DNA of 64,000 nt from Candolleomyces eurysporus (lineage: Eukaryota; Basidiomycota; Agaricomycetes; Agaricales; Psathyrellaceae): assembly GCA_027579435.1 (NCBI GenBank), contig JANBPK010000728.1, positions 1-64,000 on the forward strand. Direction: 5' to 3'. Made by a program: the position numbers and the translations under genes. Of this stretch, positions 34,117 to 45,963 are shown piece by piece (within the stretch, counting starts at the first letter, position 1; each line of letters opens with the position of its first letter). A model generated the notes under the pieces. The model saw only the letters and a list, made by a program, of their open reading frames with translations, was not told where the DNA came from and made no database searches.

Positions 34117-35385
34117 TGATACGACCGCGTTTGTTTTAGCGAATATAAGTTCAATTTTCGCGATAATAAACTATAAAGTTGACGCGGTCTGAGTCTCTAA
34201 GTACAAGAATGACTACGCTATCGATAAGGTTCACGCGGCTTGAGAGGGAAAAGAGTTAGTACTACGACTCTAGGGACACGAGAGTTGAAGCTACTCGAGG
34301 CTGTCAACTTGAAGTCGCCCCAGTTGTATTATACCCTGACCAGGAGAAGCCATTTTAGTTGACGCCGTGCTAAAAGTCAGGCGGCTCGACTGAAGCGGCT
34401 TGAGAAAAGTCATATACCTTTACAACGCAACTGTCAGGACTCTCAGGCGGCACTACCAGAGAAGTTCAGAAATCAGGCGGCTTCATATTCATCGAGTACA
34501 AGTGCTGGAGCGGCACGAGTGGTCTTTCGAAACGACGAAGTCCATGGCTGGTGGCGCGGCTGGGTGGCTGTGATAAACTCCGACGCGGCGCGAGGAACTG
34601 AAGCGGCTCGAGTCCTGAGTCAAGGGAATGACCAGACCGACCGTTGGCATCGGGTGAAAAGGTGCAGGTGATGCCGGGTGAGGCGACCGTACCTGTCCAA
34701 GCGGCTTGAGACTAGCAACGAGAGTAGGGGACGCGGAGCAAGGATGCCCGTCCACTCTCGATCATCAGTCGGCATCTCACGCGGCTTCACCAGAAAGGAA
34801 ATGGTGATCTAAATTTGGCGTTCAGAGGCGTGCCTGACTTGCGCGGCTACAATCTTGGCGCGGCCTCTACCAATACCCGGTTCTATTTTCTCTTTATCTT
34901 TTGCTTGGACTCTTATTATTGGCTATGACCTGTCTATCACATGTGTCTCTTTATCTATTTTTATGCGGCTTGAAGTAGTATATATACACGCTAACTACTG
35001 ACTCGAGCGGCATCATCGTATCATTGTTGTTTTATCTTTACTTGCGTTTATCGACGAATCTATCAAGTTTTTCTGCTCATACTTCACACGGCGTGAACTA
35101 TCAGTTTTATCTTGGAACTTAGGAACTTAAGCAGTCATAAGGCCTGACTACTTGAGAATAGGAATCTCACTAGCTGTACACTAGGGTACTTCTAGTTCTG
35201 TGGAGTGTATCAAAGAGAGAACAAGAGAGCTTAGTATTCTTAATTCACTCTATAACCCCCACAAACTTGCACTTTGACTTCGTGCGGCCTGACTCTCACA
35301 CCGCATGACTATACACAGCTTGTATACAGGTTGTGATTGGTGTTTTGTGTGTGTGTTTCTGAGCTCGGCAGCACCGATCTCATCA
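34117..35385 (+). repeat. Gypsy LTR copy A (3' LTR)
   Basis: Begins TGATACGACCGCG after the polypurine tract and ends GATCTCATCA (TG...CA). The right 700 bp (34686-35385) recur inverted at 42824-43522. The start is shared with LTR B (43523) and with an old fragment at 54639. It contains about 17 copies of a GCGGC-centred motif, often followed by TTGAG or a variant. Confidence 0.8.
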
Positions 35386-36200
35386 ACGAGCTTCAAGAAG
35401 ATCTGGCCAACTACCGCAATGTTGATGTATCGATTGTGACACTTTCATGCACACTGCATTGCATTGCAATTTCCAAGAAGAAGGTTTCAAGCTCTGCAGC
35501 AGAGCGGAACGAGCTCCTCCGGGCTATTTGGCAAGCTGAATATGCCCATCTTCCCGCTGAATACTTCGTCTGGCTGGATGAATCAAGTGTTGATGATTTT
35601 ACCAACATGAGGTTGGATGGTTGGGCCGCATTTGGACAAGCATGTGTCTGCCGCGAAACTTTCATTCGGGGTCAGCGCTACTCTGTTTTACCTGCCTTGA
35701 CAATAGATGGAATTGTCGCCCTCGACATATTTGAAGGTTCCATAAATAAAGAGCGGTTCATATCATTCATCCAAAATGATGTCGTACGTGTTGCTACCTA
35801 CCTTGTGAAGTCATACTCATTCAAACAGGCTCCTCTTTTGAACCCATTCCCAGGCCCATGAAGTGTCATTGTGCTCAACAACTGTGCTATTCACCATGAT
35901 CAGGAAATCCGCAACATCAATGAAGTTGAATGTCATGAGTCCTTGATTTCTATGCTTTCAGTCCTATTCCTTATTCTCCGCAGAAGCAAAACTTGTATAC
36001 TTGCCCCCATACTCACCCGACTACAACCCGATTGAACAGGCCTTTCGTTCAATCAAATCATGGTTACGGTGCCATGAGGGACAAGCGACGAATGCTGTAA
36101 TTCGGCCATGGCTCATTCATCAAGCTCAATTGAGCATTACGTTGGAAATGGCAATTGGATGGATAGTTAATTGTAGTTATTCATTAGGGGAGGACATGTA
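35386..36200 (+). pseudogene. Tc1/mariner-like DDE transposase, C-terminal part, inactive
   Basis: The frame continuing from the LTR end reads SSSAAERNELLRAIWQ, then YFVWLDESSVDDF (first catalytic Asp), then RGQRYSVLPALTIDGIVAL and, after a probable intron from about 35784, IVLNNCAIHHDQEIRN. In Tc1-like enzymes this last position is xxDNCxIH; here Asn replaces the second catalytic Asp. A TGA interrupts the exon just before it. The third catalytic region, LPPYSPDYNPIEQAFRSIKS, is intact and ends in a stop near 36201. The helix-turn-helix N-terminus is absent. A stop plus a lost catalytic residue makes this a dead copy. Confidence 0.8.
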
Positions 36201-36383
36201 GCCCAGCAAAAAANTACAACTAGTAGTACATACATTTATTGAACAGGCTTGGAATATAATAAACAAAAAAACCCAAGAAGAACTGGTTCACTGAAAGAAG
36301 CACCCAAATGAATGTACAAGTACCAAAATATCACAATTAAGATTGACAAGGTTGACTGTTGTACCGAGATCAAGGAGAACAGC

Positions 36384-38288
36384 TCACATAAAAACATCCT
36401 TCTTCTTCGCTTGCTGCACAGCCCACCCCTCGCAGAAGAGCTTGAGCTTGAGGACTTTCCCGATGCTTGCCTGCAAAAGCTCTGTCAACAAGCAGTCTGT
36501 TGCTATGACTATGAAGTCGGGAGTCAGATCCAAGTTGGAGAAAGCTGTTTCATACGACAGGAAGTCAATTCCCTCCTTAGCAAAAAAAAGCGGTAAGGCA
36601 AGCATTGAGCTCATGGCTAGGAGTGGGAAGAGGGGACATGGGTGGGGGTAACCGAGAAGTTGATGCTCTTGCAGGTGTGCGGAAGTCTGGACGAGCATGA
36701 GGGGAGGCAGATTCGGACCAAGACCGTTTGCATCCAAGCGTTGGGAGCAGGGCACTGACCAGCATTGCCACCAGGTCATTGCCACTGGTGGTCCCACTTG
36801 CAGCGCTGACAGAAGAACACTGTCCACGACCCTGAGGTTTCACAGGTGGGCCAGTGGCAGTATGATCACCATCGAACGCATCAATGTTGGGCAGCTCATG
36901 CTTTGTTACATCCCCAGCAGCCTAGATATACTCATATCAGCTCAATAGCAATGTAGAGAGAGCACAAAAATCTCACCCAAGCTGCAGCCCATAGCTTCAA
37001 GCGGTATGCATTCAACCAGATGTGTGTACCATCCGCAGACACATAGCAGTAACCAGAATTGTTGTGTTCTCCAAGGTGTTTTTCACACTTCCACTTCTTC
37101 TTCAACTCGAGTATGTACAGCCCATGCATCTGGGAGCTGGTGTTGAAGGACGAGACTTGTGGCACCTACATAAAAGGATTCAGCCTGGCCATTGAACAAA
37201 GTCAACATGAATTATGCACGTGGGTTCCATATGCAAGTTCCTGGTTCTCATCCGTCAGGCCATCAGCCAATGCTTGAGCAATGGTCTCTTGAATGTGGAA
37301 GGGCTCCAAATCGTTAGCAGAGAACTCCATTGTAACTTCAGGCTTTGACTTCTTGCGGAAAATAGCTTGCTTATTGATGTTGAAATCTTCATCCTTGAGA
37401 ACTGAGACAGCATTTGTCTTCCCCCCACTAAAATGAAGGCATTAGATCTGGGCTAAATGTCATGCAAGACAACTTACACTGATCCAGTCCAATACAGCTT
37501 GATGGGAGGACCAGATACAAGGCCAGGGCTGAAGGCATGATCAAGCACATGAGCCTGCAGTCCTGCCTTGATGAATTTGACATGGTCGGCGTTGCATATG
37601 TTGATTGTAAAAATTTTGACAGTTGATTGGGACTTCTTTGATGGTTTGGCGCCAGGTACTAGAGGTGGTGCGTGGATGAACACTGCTCGAAAAACATACA
37701 TCTCATCTGGATAGTGGAAGAAATCAACACATGGACAGGGAGGGAAGGATCAACAGGCAACACACCGGTAGAGGCTGGAGCGCCTCCAAGCACCCTTTGG
37801 GTGTCCTTGGACTGTTGGAGAGACATGATGGCGTCAGCACCAGGGACTGGGGTGGGCAAAGTGCAAGCCATGGCCTGATCCATCTCATAGTCATGGTCAA
37901 GTGGTGAACAGGGCAAGGGAGGGGCCAGAGGACAAGGTTCAGGGGCAGTCTCTTGCTGGATGCCAGTGATAGGACCCCATATTGCAAGTGCTTCTTCGAT
38001 TTCTTGAATGGAGACGTAGTAATGAGGAGGGTTAGCAACATGGTCTATATCAGAGTAGCATCTGAGTCAGCTGGCATCACATGTCGTCATAGGCAAGCTG
38101 ATGCACTTACCGATCCAACCTGGATGCTTCAACCAAAAGTCTGAAGGACATTGGACTGGCATACCAGTCACCTTCAAGTCATGAGGGGTCAAGCGAGGAG
38201 CCTGGGTGAAAGGTGGGTTCTGAGATATGTCAGAGAGGGTCTGTTTGAGGGTAGACATTGAGACTGATCGTTTACAATCCATTGCCAT
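36384..38288 (-). CDS. Partner protein divergent from the Tnp2 transposase, nearly intact
   Basis: Several exons on the minus strand connect: a start at 38288 or 38258 (MSTLKQTLSDISQN), VANPPHYYVSIQEIEEALAI (38040 region), a long middle exon with IFTINICNADHVKFIKAGLQ (37476-37700), LKDEDFNINKQAIFRKKSKP (37430 region), VPQVSSFNTSSQMHGLYILE (36970-37165) and a last exon ending FLSYETAFSNLDLTPDFIV then KLKLFCEGWAVQQAKKKDVF at 36384. The only break in the last exon is one base in an eight-A run (36582-36589); seven would restore the frame, so it may be a sequencing error. The C-terminal helical segment is of a kind I have seen in mushroom proteins next to such transposases; its function is unknown. 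Exon borders are approximate. Confidence 0.5.
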
Positions 38289-38859
38289 GTACTTTTATGG
38301 AGAGAAATCGAAGCGAATAGAAACAACCCCTGCAAGACAAAACAGTCAGACTGACGAGGAATTACAGAGTAAATTACCTTTACAATAAAAACTACCTACT
38401 CATGACATTGTGAGCAGGTTCCTTCCGAGCGTAGTATATTTGAGGTTCTCCACCACCGTCATTGAAAGAATGGAAGAGAGAGATGGGAGGGATGAGCAGT
38501 GAGCAGTGAGCGGCGTTGTGGGGATGGTGGGTGAACAGGAACATTCAGCGGCTGAATCGTGGCAGGCGTGACATTACAAATGATGGTGTCACATTTTCTG
38601 CTTGCATGCAAGAATTCGTTGACAGTGACTGCAAATTATTATGCAAACAACTGTAGACTGACCTTTGATCAACCAATAGACTGATGTCAAGCATCCAGGA
38701 GGCCACTGGAATAGCCATCGAGGCAATTGCTTCCCACGGCATGTTGAGATTCCAGTCATCAAGCACCTGGCACTGCCTCGTCATCTCTTTCTCCCTTGTC
38801 CTCTATACCTAGCACTAACATACCACACCCTAACCGGTATTTTGCAAGGACGTTGAAGC

Positions 38860-41800
38860 ATGTCAGAAGACCCAGCCCAACATGTCGGAACACAGAAGAA
38901 AAAGAGAGGCCAAGAGCAAATGCCATGCTGGTGCAATAACTGCAATGGCACCGTCGTAACCAGGAAGACAAGGAATCAACATTCAGCAAGCAGCGCTCGG
39001 ATTAACACAACCATATCCCACCCCACCAAGAGTTCTAAAGCCGCCCGTACGTGTGCTTTGGTGGATGCATTTCCCACAGCAGGCTGAGCTCAGAAGTACA
39101 GGGTGCCACAAGAAAGGCAACAGTGCAAACCTAAATCAGAGGGAAATCGCAGAACATATGGGCAGAGGGGAAGACCAGGGGATGGCAGGCCCAAGTCGAC
39201 TGTGAACCCCAAGTCCTATGGTGCATTTTTCAGCCATCTCTCTGTGTTTATTCAACTTACCATTATTGCAGGAACCCGATGTCGATGAACATTGGTCTCA
39301 TGGCTCCATAAATTCTGAAATGGACCTGGATATCAACCCTCTTGGCCACAATCAATATCCAGGCCATGTAATTACTTTGAATACACCTACTTTATTTGTG
39401 ACGATTTTTTGAGCAGGACTTGCCAGCGCGGGAGGTGTCGTTGCATCCACCTTTGCCCACTCCTCCTCCCATGTCTCTGCCACCAATGCAGTCTCCATCA
39501 CCATCTCCTCCACCTCGGTCACCATCTCCGTCATTCTCAGCAACCTCGGATGTTGAAGACGCTCGGGGCAACTGAGCTGCCACCCTCTGGGCCCCTGTCC
39601 AGAGTCTCCTGTGGGTATATCTGTGACTGAGAATACTTTGGGCAGACCTGGCAAAGCAGATCCAACCACAGAGGATCGAGAGGGTGTTCCTGACTCTTGG
39701 ATTGAGGGTGTTTGTCTCATGGATAGCTTCATCAAGCACATTCAAGAGGCCACCCTGGATGATGACAAGCTTACTGCTGCTACTCTCAAGGCACTGTGAG
39801 AGCCTACCACCACTCCATATCTGCCTCTCAGTGATGTTGAGCAGCTTTCTCTGAAGCTGTACATTGACTGTTCTAGCACGTCGGAGAGTGTCTACAGCAG
39901 GTTCAAGCAGACTATCAACATCGAGCTTGCCAACAAATATCCTCATGGTCTCCTCTCACTCTACAAGGTGCAGGCTTTGGTGGAGAAGATTACCGGTGTG
40001 GTTGCTGTGCAGGACAACATGTGTATGAATTTGTGCCATGCATTCACTGGCAACTGGGCAACACTGGGCAAGTGCACCATCTGTGATGCACCGTGCTACA
40101 ATGCCAAGGCTCTTCAGGTCAATAAGAAGATACCGCAGCAGCAAATGTGTACCATTCCACTAGGGCCACAGATACAGGCAATATGGCAATCAAAACCTGG
40201 CTCCGAGGCACTGAAATATTGGTCACAAAAAGTTGAACAGATACTCAGAAACATCCAGGAGGACAGCGACCTTGCATATGATGATGTCTTTTGTGGCAAG
40301 GATTTCCTCGAGCTCCACCAGCACCATAATATCACAAAGGATGACATCGTTGGATTTTCCATCAATGGTGCACAGCTCTACCAGGACAAGAAATCCAATG
40401 CGTGGATTGCTATTTGGATCATCTATGACTATGATCCAGCCACCCATTATAAGTGAAAGCATATCCTTCCAGCGCTTGTCATTCCTGGTCCTAATAAACC
40501 AAAAAATCTCGACTCTTTTCTTTTCCGGAGCTTCTACGATCTGTTGGCACTTCAATGGGAGGGACTCAAAGCCTTTGACTACTGTCAGCAGATTATAATC
40601 AACACCCACCTTTATTTCATCCTTGCCACCGCAGATGCTGTAGGACTGGTTGATGTCGATGATCGGGTTGGGCACCATGGTGCTCAGGGCTGCCATATAG
40701 GGTGTCCGATGAAGGGACACCACAAGCCAGGGTCAGGGCACTACTATGCGGCTCACCTAAAGCCTGCAACAGCCACAGTGGTCACCTGTGACCATGCCGA
40801 TTATGACTTCAACAATGTTGTTTGCCCCTCCCTGGATCAGGATTTCTCCGACTTGGAAAAGGTGCGCTTGTTGTGAAATTGGGAGGGATATTGTTCTGAC
40901 CCTGTGTTGTGATCCAAAGGTGCGGCTTTTGCAGAATCAGACAGCGCATGAGCAGAATTAAATGGCAACTGGCATCTGCAAGCCCCCCATCATTTCTGGA
41001 TAGAGTCCAGAAATGATGCTACAGCCACCAAGTTGCTTTACCGTTGACCTCATGCACCTGTTTTACAATAATGTTCCAGTCCTATTTCTTGCTCTTTGGC
41101 AAGGAAACATCCATTGTGAGAATACTGACACCAAGGACACATGGTTCTGGGTTTCTCTGACAGGAAAAGACTGGGAACTGCAGGGGCTCGACATGGCCAA
41201 TGCTGGGCAGTATCTTCCGTCCCTATTCCATTGAGTTCCACATAACCCTGCGCTCAAGATCTCCAGCTCGTACAAGTGCACCAAATACAACACTTACTTT
41301 TACAAGCTTGGTCGTGGTTTATTTTGGAAATATCTCCCTCTCAATGTCTGGAAACACTATTGCCTCCTCATCCATGCAGTCGATGTTCTGGCACAGCACT
41401 CAATCACCCCTGCACAGATTGCAGATGCTCATATCCATATTGTGCGATTTGTTGCGGGTTTTGAGACCCTTTATTATCAGCACCGAGAGGATTGGGTCCA
41501 TTTCATACACCTTCTGAAGTGTTTCGCATTGGTCCAGGAGCGTATGCCACCGAGTATACAATGGAGAACATTATTGGTGACTTAGGAGGTGAAATTCGGC
41601 AGCACGCAACACCTTTTGCCGACCTCAAACAAATCGCTCTTCATCAGTGCCAAATTAATGCCATCAAGGTCATCTACCCTGAAGTGGATCTGAACTCAAC
41701 GATCCAAATTCCCAGGGGCTCCAAAGACACAGGCAATGGCTATGTTCTTCTGGGGTCCAAAGCTCCTCGTGCCGAGTCAACGTACAGTCCTTCCTTTGGG

Positions 41801-42720
41801 GTAGTTGGTGCCCTAATTCGGTCACAGCCTGTTAGAATGGATTTTGTCCATTGCTATGGCCACATTGCTCTTCCAAATCGGCAGTACTTCTGCAGCCTCT
41901 ATTCTATGGCTTTTTTGCTCAATGATGCTAACAGTAAAGCTGACAACAATTAGATGAATATCAACAGACAAACTCAATTTGGCAAAGTTTAATTCTATTT
42001 TTTCAACTCTGAGCTCCAAGCAAAGGTTGCTGTGGCCCTTGGATTGACTCTATCTATCATGAATCACGCCAAACACTGTGGGCTTGCACTTATCCTGACC
42101 ACACAAACCCTGACCATTTTCGCATCATCAACGTTATGGATATCGTCTCTTTGGTGTCAATGCAGCCACTCCCAAAACTTGAGACAGACCCTCCTGGTGA
42201 CCTGTGGTTTGTAGTTGAAAAATCTGGGTTAGAAGACACTGATATATTTACACCACTCAAGTTAATTAACAAGCAGTTGAATGAAACCTAGGAACCCCTA
42301 ATACAGATATTTATAATAGATGTCAATATTATGTGCTTCTTTTTTATTAACCACCTGCTCAGCAGCTTGTACTATTATGTTTGAACCTTCATCTGACAAG
42401 CTCTGGCCACTGACAAGCACCCCAGACAGACTCCAGCAATTCTGCACTTGCTCAATATATAATTGAGTCCGATTAGCACCAAATTCACCCTGATCAAACT
42501 TGCCCCCAGACTTTACTGGGATGTTGCCTGTCAACCAATGGGAGTATATACTTTGGGAGGAGCAACAAGAACCCCAAGAAGATCCAACACCATTCAACTC
42601 TTTTCCAGGGACACCCCCAGCCCTGCATCCACCTTCCGAGATGAATATCACTTACTCCGGCAACGGAAAAAAGTGCGCCTATTCTCATGTGCCATCTCCT
42701 CAGAACAGGCCAGAGGCTAA
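38860..42720 (+). pseudogene. Tnp2-type (CACTA/EnSpm-like) transposase, degraded
   Basis: The sequence follows the fungal Tnp2 transposase order but with stops and frame changes. It has an N-terminal cysteine region (MPCWCNNCNGTVVTRKTRNQ), then CTICDAPCYNAKALQVNKKI, IPLGPQIQAIW, VGFSINGAQLYQDKKSNAW, IPGPNKPKNLDSFLF, DDRVGHHGAQGCHIGCPMKG, YYAAHLKPATATVVTCDHAD, and later VFRIGPGAYATEYTMENIIG followed by DLGGEIRQ. In relatives the block is FSIDGAQLY; here Asn stands in place of Asp, a probable loss of a catalytic residue. Longer open pieces are 39968-40456, 40544-40876 and 41492-41953. The family is clear; the copy is non-functional. Confidence 0.78.
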
Positions 42721-42823
42721 GCACTCTCGGATCTCTGGCTCACCAGTTTCTCAGTCTGATGATCCAATTCATGCCTTACAGGTAGGTTTCTATTTTTTGT
42801 TCTGGTTTATTTGATACTGATGT

Positions 42824-43522
42824 TGATGAGATTGGTGCTGCCGAGCTCAGAACACACACACAAAACCAACTAACCACAACCTATACCCAGGCTGTGTGCA
42901 GTCAAGTGGTGTAAGAGTAAGGCCGCACAAAGTCAAAGTGTGAGTAAGTGGGGGTTATGGAGTGAATTAAGAATACTGGGTTTCTCAAGTTCTCTCGTAG
43001 TTAACTTCCACAAAACTAGGAGTACCCTTGTGTATAGCTAGTAAAGTTCCTAATCCCAAGTAGTCAATCCTTATGACTGCTTAAGTTCCTGAGTTCCAAG
43101 ATAGACTGATAGTTCACGCCATGTGAAATATGAGCAGAAAGACTTGATAGATTCATCGATAAACGCAAGTAAAAGATAAAACAACAATGATACGATGATG
43201 CCGCTCAAGCAGTAGTTAGCATGTATATATACTACTTTGAGCCATGTAAAAATAGACAGAGAGACACATGTGATAGATAAGCAACTAGCCAATAGTAAGA
43301 GTCCAAGCATAAAATAGAGAAAATAGAACCGGGTATTGATAGAGGCCACGCCAAGATTGTAGCTGCGCAAGTCAGGTGTGCCTCTGAACATCAAATTTGG
43401 ATCACCATTTCCTTTCTGGTGAAGCCACATGAGATGCCAACTGATGATCGAGAGTGGACAGGCATCCTTGCTCTGCATCCCCTGCTCTCGTTGCTAATCT
43501 CAAGCCGCTTGGATAGGTACGG
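42824..43522 (-). repeat. Gypsy LTR copy A' (inverted, 5'-truncated)
   Basis: Reverse complement of 34686-35385, about 700 bp, ending (read on the minus strand) CCAATCTCATCA. Its truncated side at CCGTACC joins directly to LTR B at 43523. Together with copy A it flanks the Tc1/Tnp2 block as a long inverted repeat with a 7.4-kb interior. Confidence 0.8.
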
Positions 43523-44787
43523 TGATATGACCGTGTTCGCTTTTCTGCAAATAAATACCCATTTTATTGAATATTGTTCACAATTCAATTAATGGTCGTG
43601 TCTATTTAATATCTACACTACGAAACCCTTCCAGTATTGAGATAACTTGCGCGGCACAAAGGATAACGAAAGAGTGCGTTACTCTTGGGTTCATGAGAGT
43701 TGGAGTCTACTTGAGGACTGCCGACTTAGAGGCGCGCCTGCCATATACCCAAGGTTAGGGTTAGTAAGCTAGCCAGTTGGTGCCACTTCAGATCAAACGG
43801 CCTACCCTGCAGCTGAAAGGCTCAATTTCACTACTAAGCTCATAGAGGTGGTTTCCTCAGCACTAAAGGTACCTACCCTCTTGTGCAGCCTCACATTAAT
43901 CGAGTATACTCAGTGCTAGAGCAGTAGGGCGAGTTCCTAAGCACATAAAAGAGATGCGTGGCAAGGTTTCGGCACATCAGACGGCATGATGGTTGGTGCG
44001 GCACGAGAAAGGAGCTCAAAAGTACTCTGAAAGGAAAGTTGTTCATGGAAAGAGATAACCCGGAGGGCGGTCACAAGGGGACTTGCCAAGATAAATCTAT
44101 TCAATTGACAGAGGTCCAACTCCTCCTCATGCGGCTTGAGCAAGGGCACATCCAGGCGGCGGTTGGAATAACCGAAGACCGACCACCCTCAATCAACTTT
44201 GGCATACCGCTTGGCATACTAGAAAAGGCAACAAGAATCTATTAATAGTCACGGCGCGAGCACAGGAGTAGCGCGTCGGCGCCTTGGCATATCCAATACC
44301 CTCTTTTTATCCCTTTATCTCTCTCTCTAGCTGGGGCCTGGACTCTCTTTATTTATAAATCTCATGTACACCTATTTACCATGCTCCAGTGATCACACAG
44401 CTCCAGATAGTATATATATTGGACTCTCTTAGCATAGTTTTTCCCCAGAGAATTACTGCTGTTTTATTTGTGTTTACTTTGCATTTGCAATCAACTGGTT
44501 TTGTGACTTTTNATCTCGCGCGGCGTGATACTAAGTAAAAGAAAGTAACCTTAGGGTTAACTGTGTGATTATCGAGTACTCCTCAATTACCTGGAACTAG
44601 TGTGCACAAGAGAGAGAACTTGTTGATTCTTAATACTCTACACTACCCCCATACTTGCACCCCTGATTTCGGTGCGGCACGACTACAAAAGGTTTATTCA
44701 TACTCCTTACCTTGCACGGCTCAACTTAGAGTGTTGTTGGGTGTTAGGTTGTGTGGGTTAGTAGTCTCACCGTACTAGATCTCATCA
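43523..44787 (+). repeat. Gypsy LTR copy B
   Basis: Starts TGATATGACCGTG and ends CTAGATCTCATCA, the same termini as copy A, with diverged sequence between. Its last 1.1 kb is matched by the inverted copy B' four bases further on. It contains one N at 44512. Confidence 0.75.
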
Positions 44788-44791
44788 GCGG

Positions 44792-45963
44792 TGAAGAGAT
44801 CTAGTATGGCAAGATGACTAACTCACACAACACCTCAACCAACACCAACTCAAAGTCGAGCCAGGCAAGATGAATAGTATGTATGAACCCTTTTGTAGTT
44901 GTGCTGCACCAAAATCAGGGGTGCAAGTATGGGGGTAGTGTAGAGTATTAAGAATTAACAAGTTCTTCTCTCTTGGGCACACTAGTTCCAAGTAATCGAG
45001 GGGTACTCGATAATCACACAGTTAACCCTAAGGTTACTTTCTTTTACTTAGTATCACGCCGCGCGAGATAAAAGTCACAAAACCAGTTGATTGCAAATGC
45101 AAAGTAAACACAAATAAAACAGCAGTAATTCTCTGGGGAAAAACTATGCTAAGAGAGTCCAATATATATACTATCTGGAGCCGCGTGATCACCGAAGCAT
45201 GGTAAATAGGTGTACACAAGATTTATAAATAAAGAGAGTCCAGGCCCCAGCTAGAGAGAGAGATAAAGCATGGTAAATAGGTGTACACAAGATTTATAAA
45301 TAAAAGAGTCCAGGCCCCAGCTAGAGAGAGAGATAAAAAGAGGGTATTGGATAAGCCAAGGCGCTGCTGTGCCACTCCAATGCTTGCGCTGTGACTATTA
45401 ATAGGTTCCTATTGCCTTTTCTGGTTCACTGAAGGGGATGCCAAAGTTGATCAAGGGTAGTAGGTCTACGGTTATACCAACCGCCACCTTGGTGTGCCCT
45501 TGCTTGAGCCACATGAGGAGGAATCGGACCTCTGTCAATTGAATACAGTTATCTTGGTAAGTCCCTTGTGACCGCTTTCCAGGTTATCTCTTTCCATGAA
45601 CAACCTTCCTTTCGGAGTACTTTGAGCTCCTTTCTCATGCCGCACCAGCCATCATGCTGTTTGATGTGCCGAAACCGCGCCACACATCTCTTTATGTGCT
45701 TAGGGACTTGCCCCACTGCTCTAGCACTGAATATACTCGATTGATGCAAGGCCATGTGAGAGGTTAGGTACCCTTAGTGCCTAGGAAACCTCCTCTACTG
45801 TCTGGTAGTGAGACTGAACTGTTTAGCTGCAGGGTAGACCATTTGATCTGAAGTAGCACCAACTGGCTAGCTTACTAAACCCTAATCTCAGGTATATGGT
45901 GGGCATGCCTCTAAGTTGGCGGTCCTCAAGTAGACTCCAACTCTCATGAACCCAAGAGTAACG
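44792..45963 (-). repeat. Gypsy LTR copy B' (inverted partner of copy B)
   Basis: Reverse complement of 43677-44787 with substitutions and one internal tandem duplication. The LTR ends of B and B' face each other across the four bases GCGG (44788-44791), forming a palindrome of about 2.2 kb. It is truncated at CCCAAGAGTAACG, where the tandem repeats of family C begin. Confidence 0.75.
45197..45337. repeat. Tandem duplication of about 71 bp inside LTR B'
   Basis: The unit starting GCATGGTAAATAGGTGTACA occurs twice in direct order (45197-45267 and 45268-45337). LTR B has a single copy at the matching place, so the duplication arose after B and B' separated. Confidence 0.9.

Larger units (their letters stand above)
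23874..35385 (+). mobile_element. 5'-truncated Ty3/gypsy LTR retrotransposon carrying two antisense genes
   Basis: The element holds a gag-protease region, a long open pol frame (protease, RT, RNase H, integrase), two spliced genes on the opposite strand, a polypurine tract and a 1.27-kb 3' LTR. No 5' LTR or primer-binding site is visible: the left end runs straight into the NLR-1 exon. About 40 Ns lie between 25725 and 28716 within otherwise intact pol codons, unlike the homopolymer-linked Ns elsewhere. They look like disagreements among merged copies, implying several similar copies in the genome. The element is fungal; its class is clear from domain order (RT-RH-INT). Confidence 0.85.
36201..42823. 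mobile_element. Tnp2/CACTA-type module with divergent partner gene
   Basis: The region holds a minus-strand accessory gene (36384-38288) and a plus-strand Tnp2-type transposase relic (38860-42720) arranged divergently. It lies between two inverted gypsy LTR copies. No CACTA-like terminal inverted repeats were found by eye, so the exact ends are unknown. The sequence is poor in CpG compared with the flanking host genes. Confidence 0.6.
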
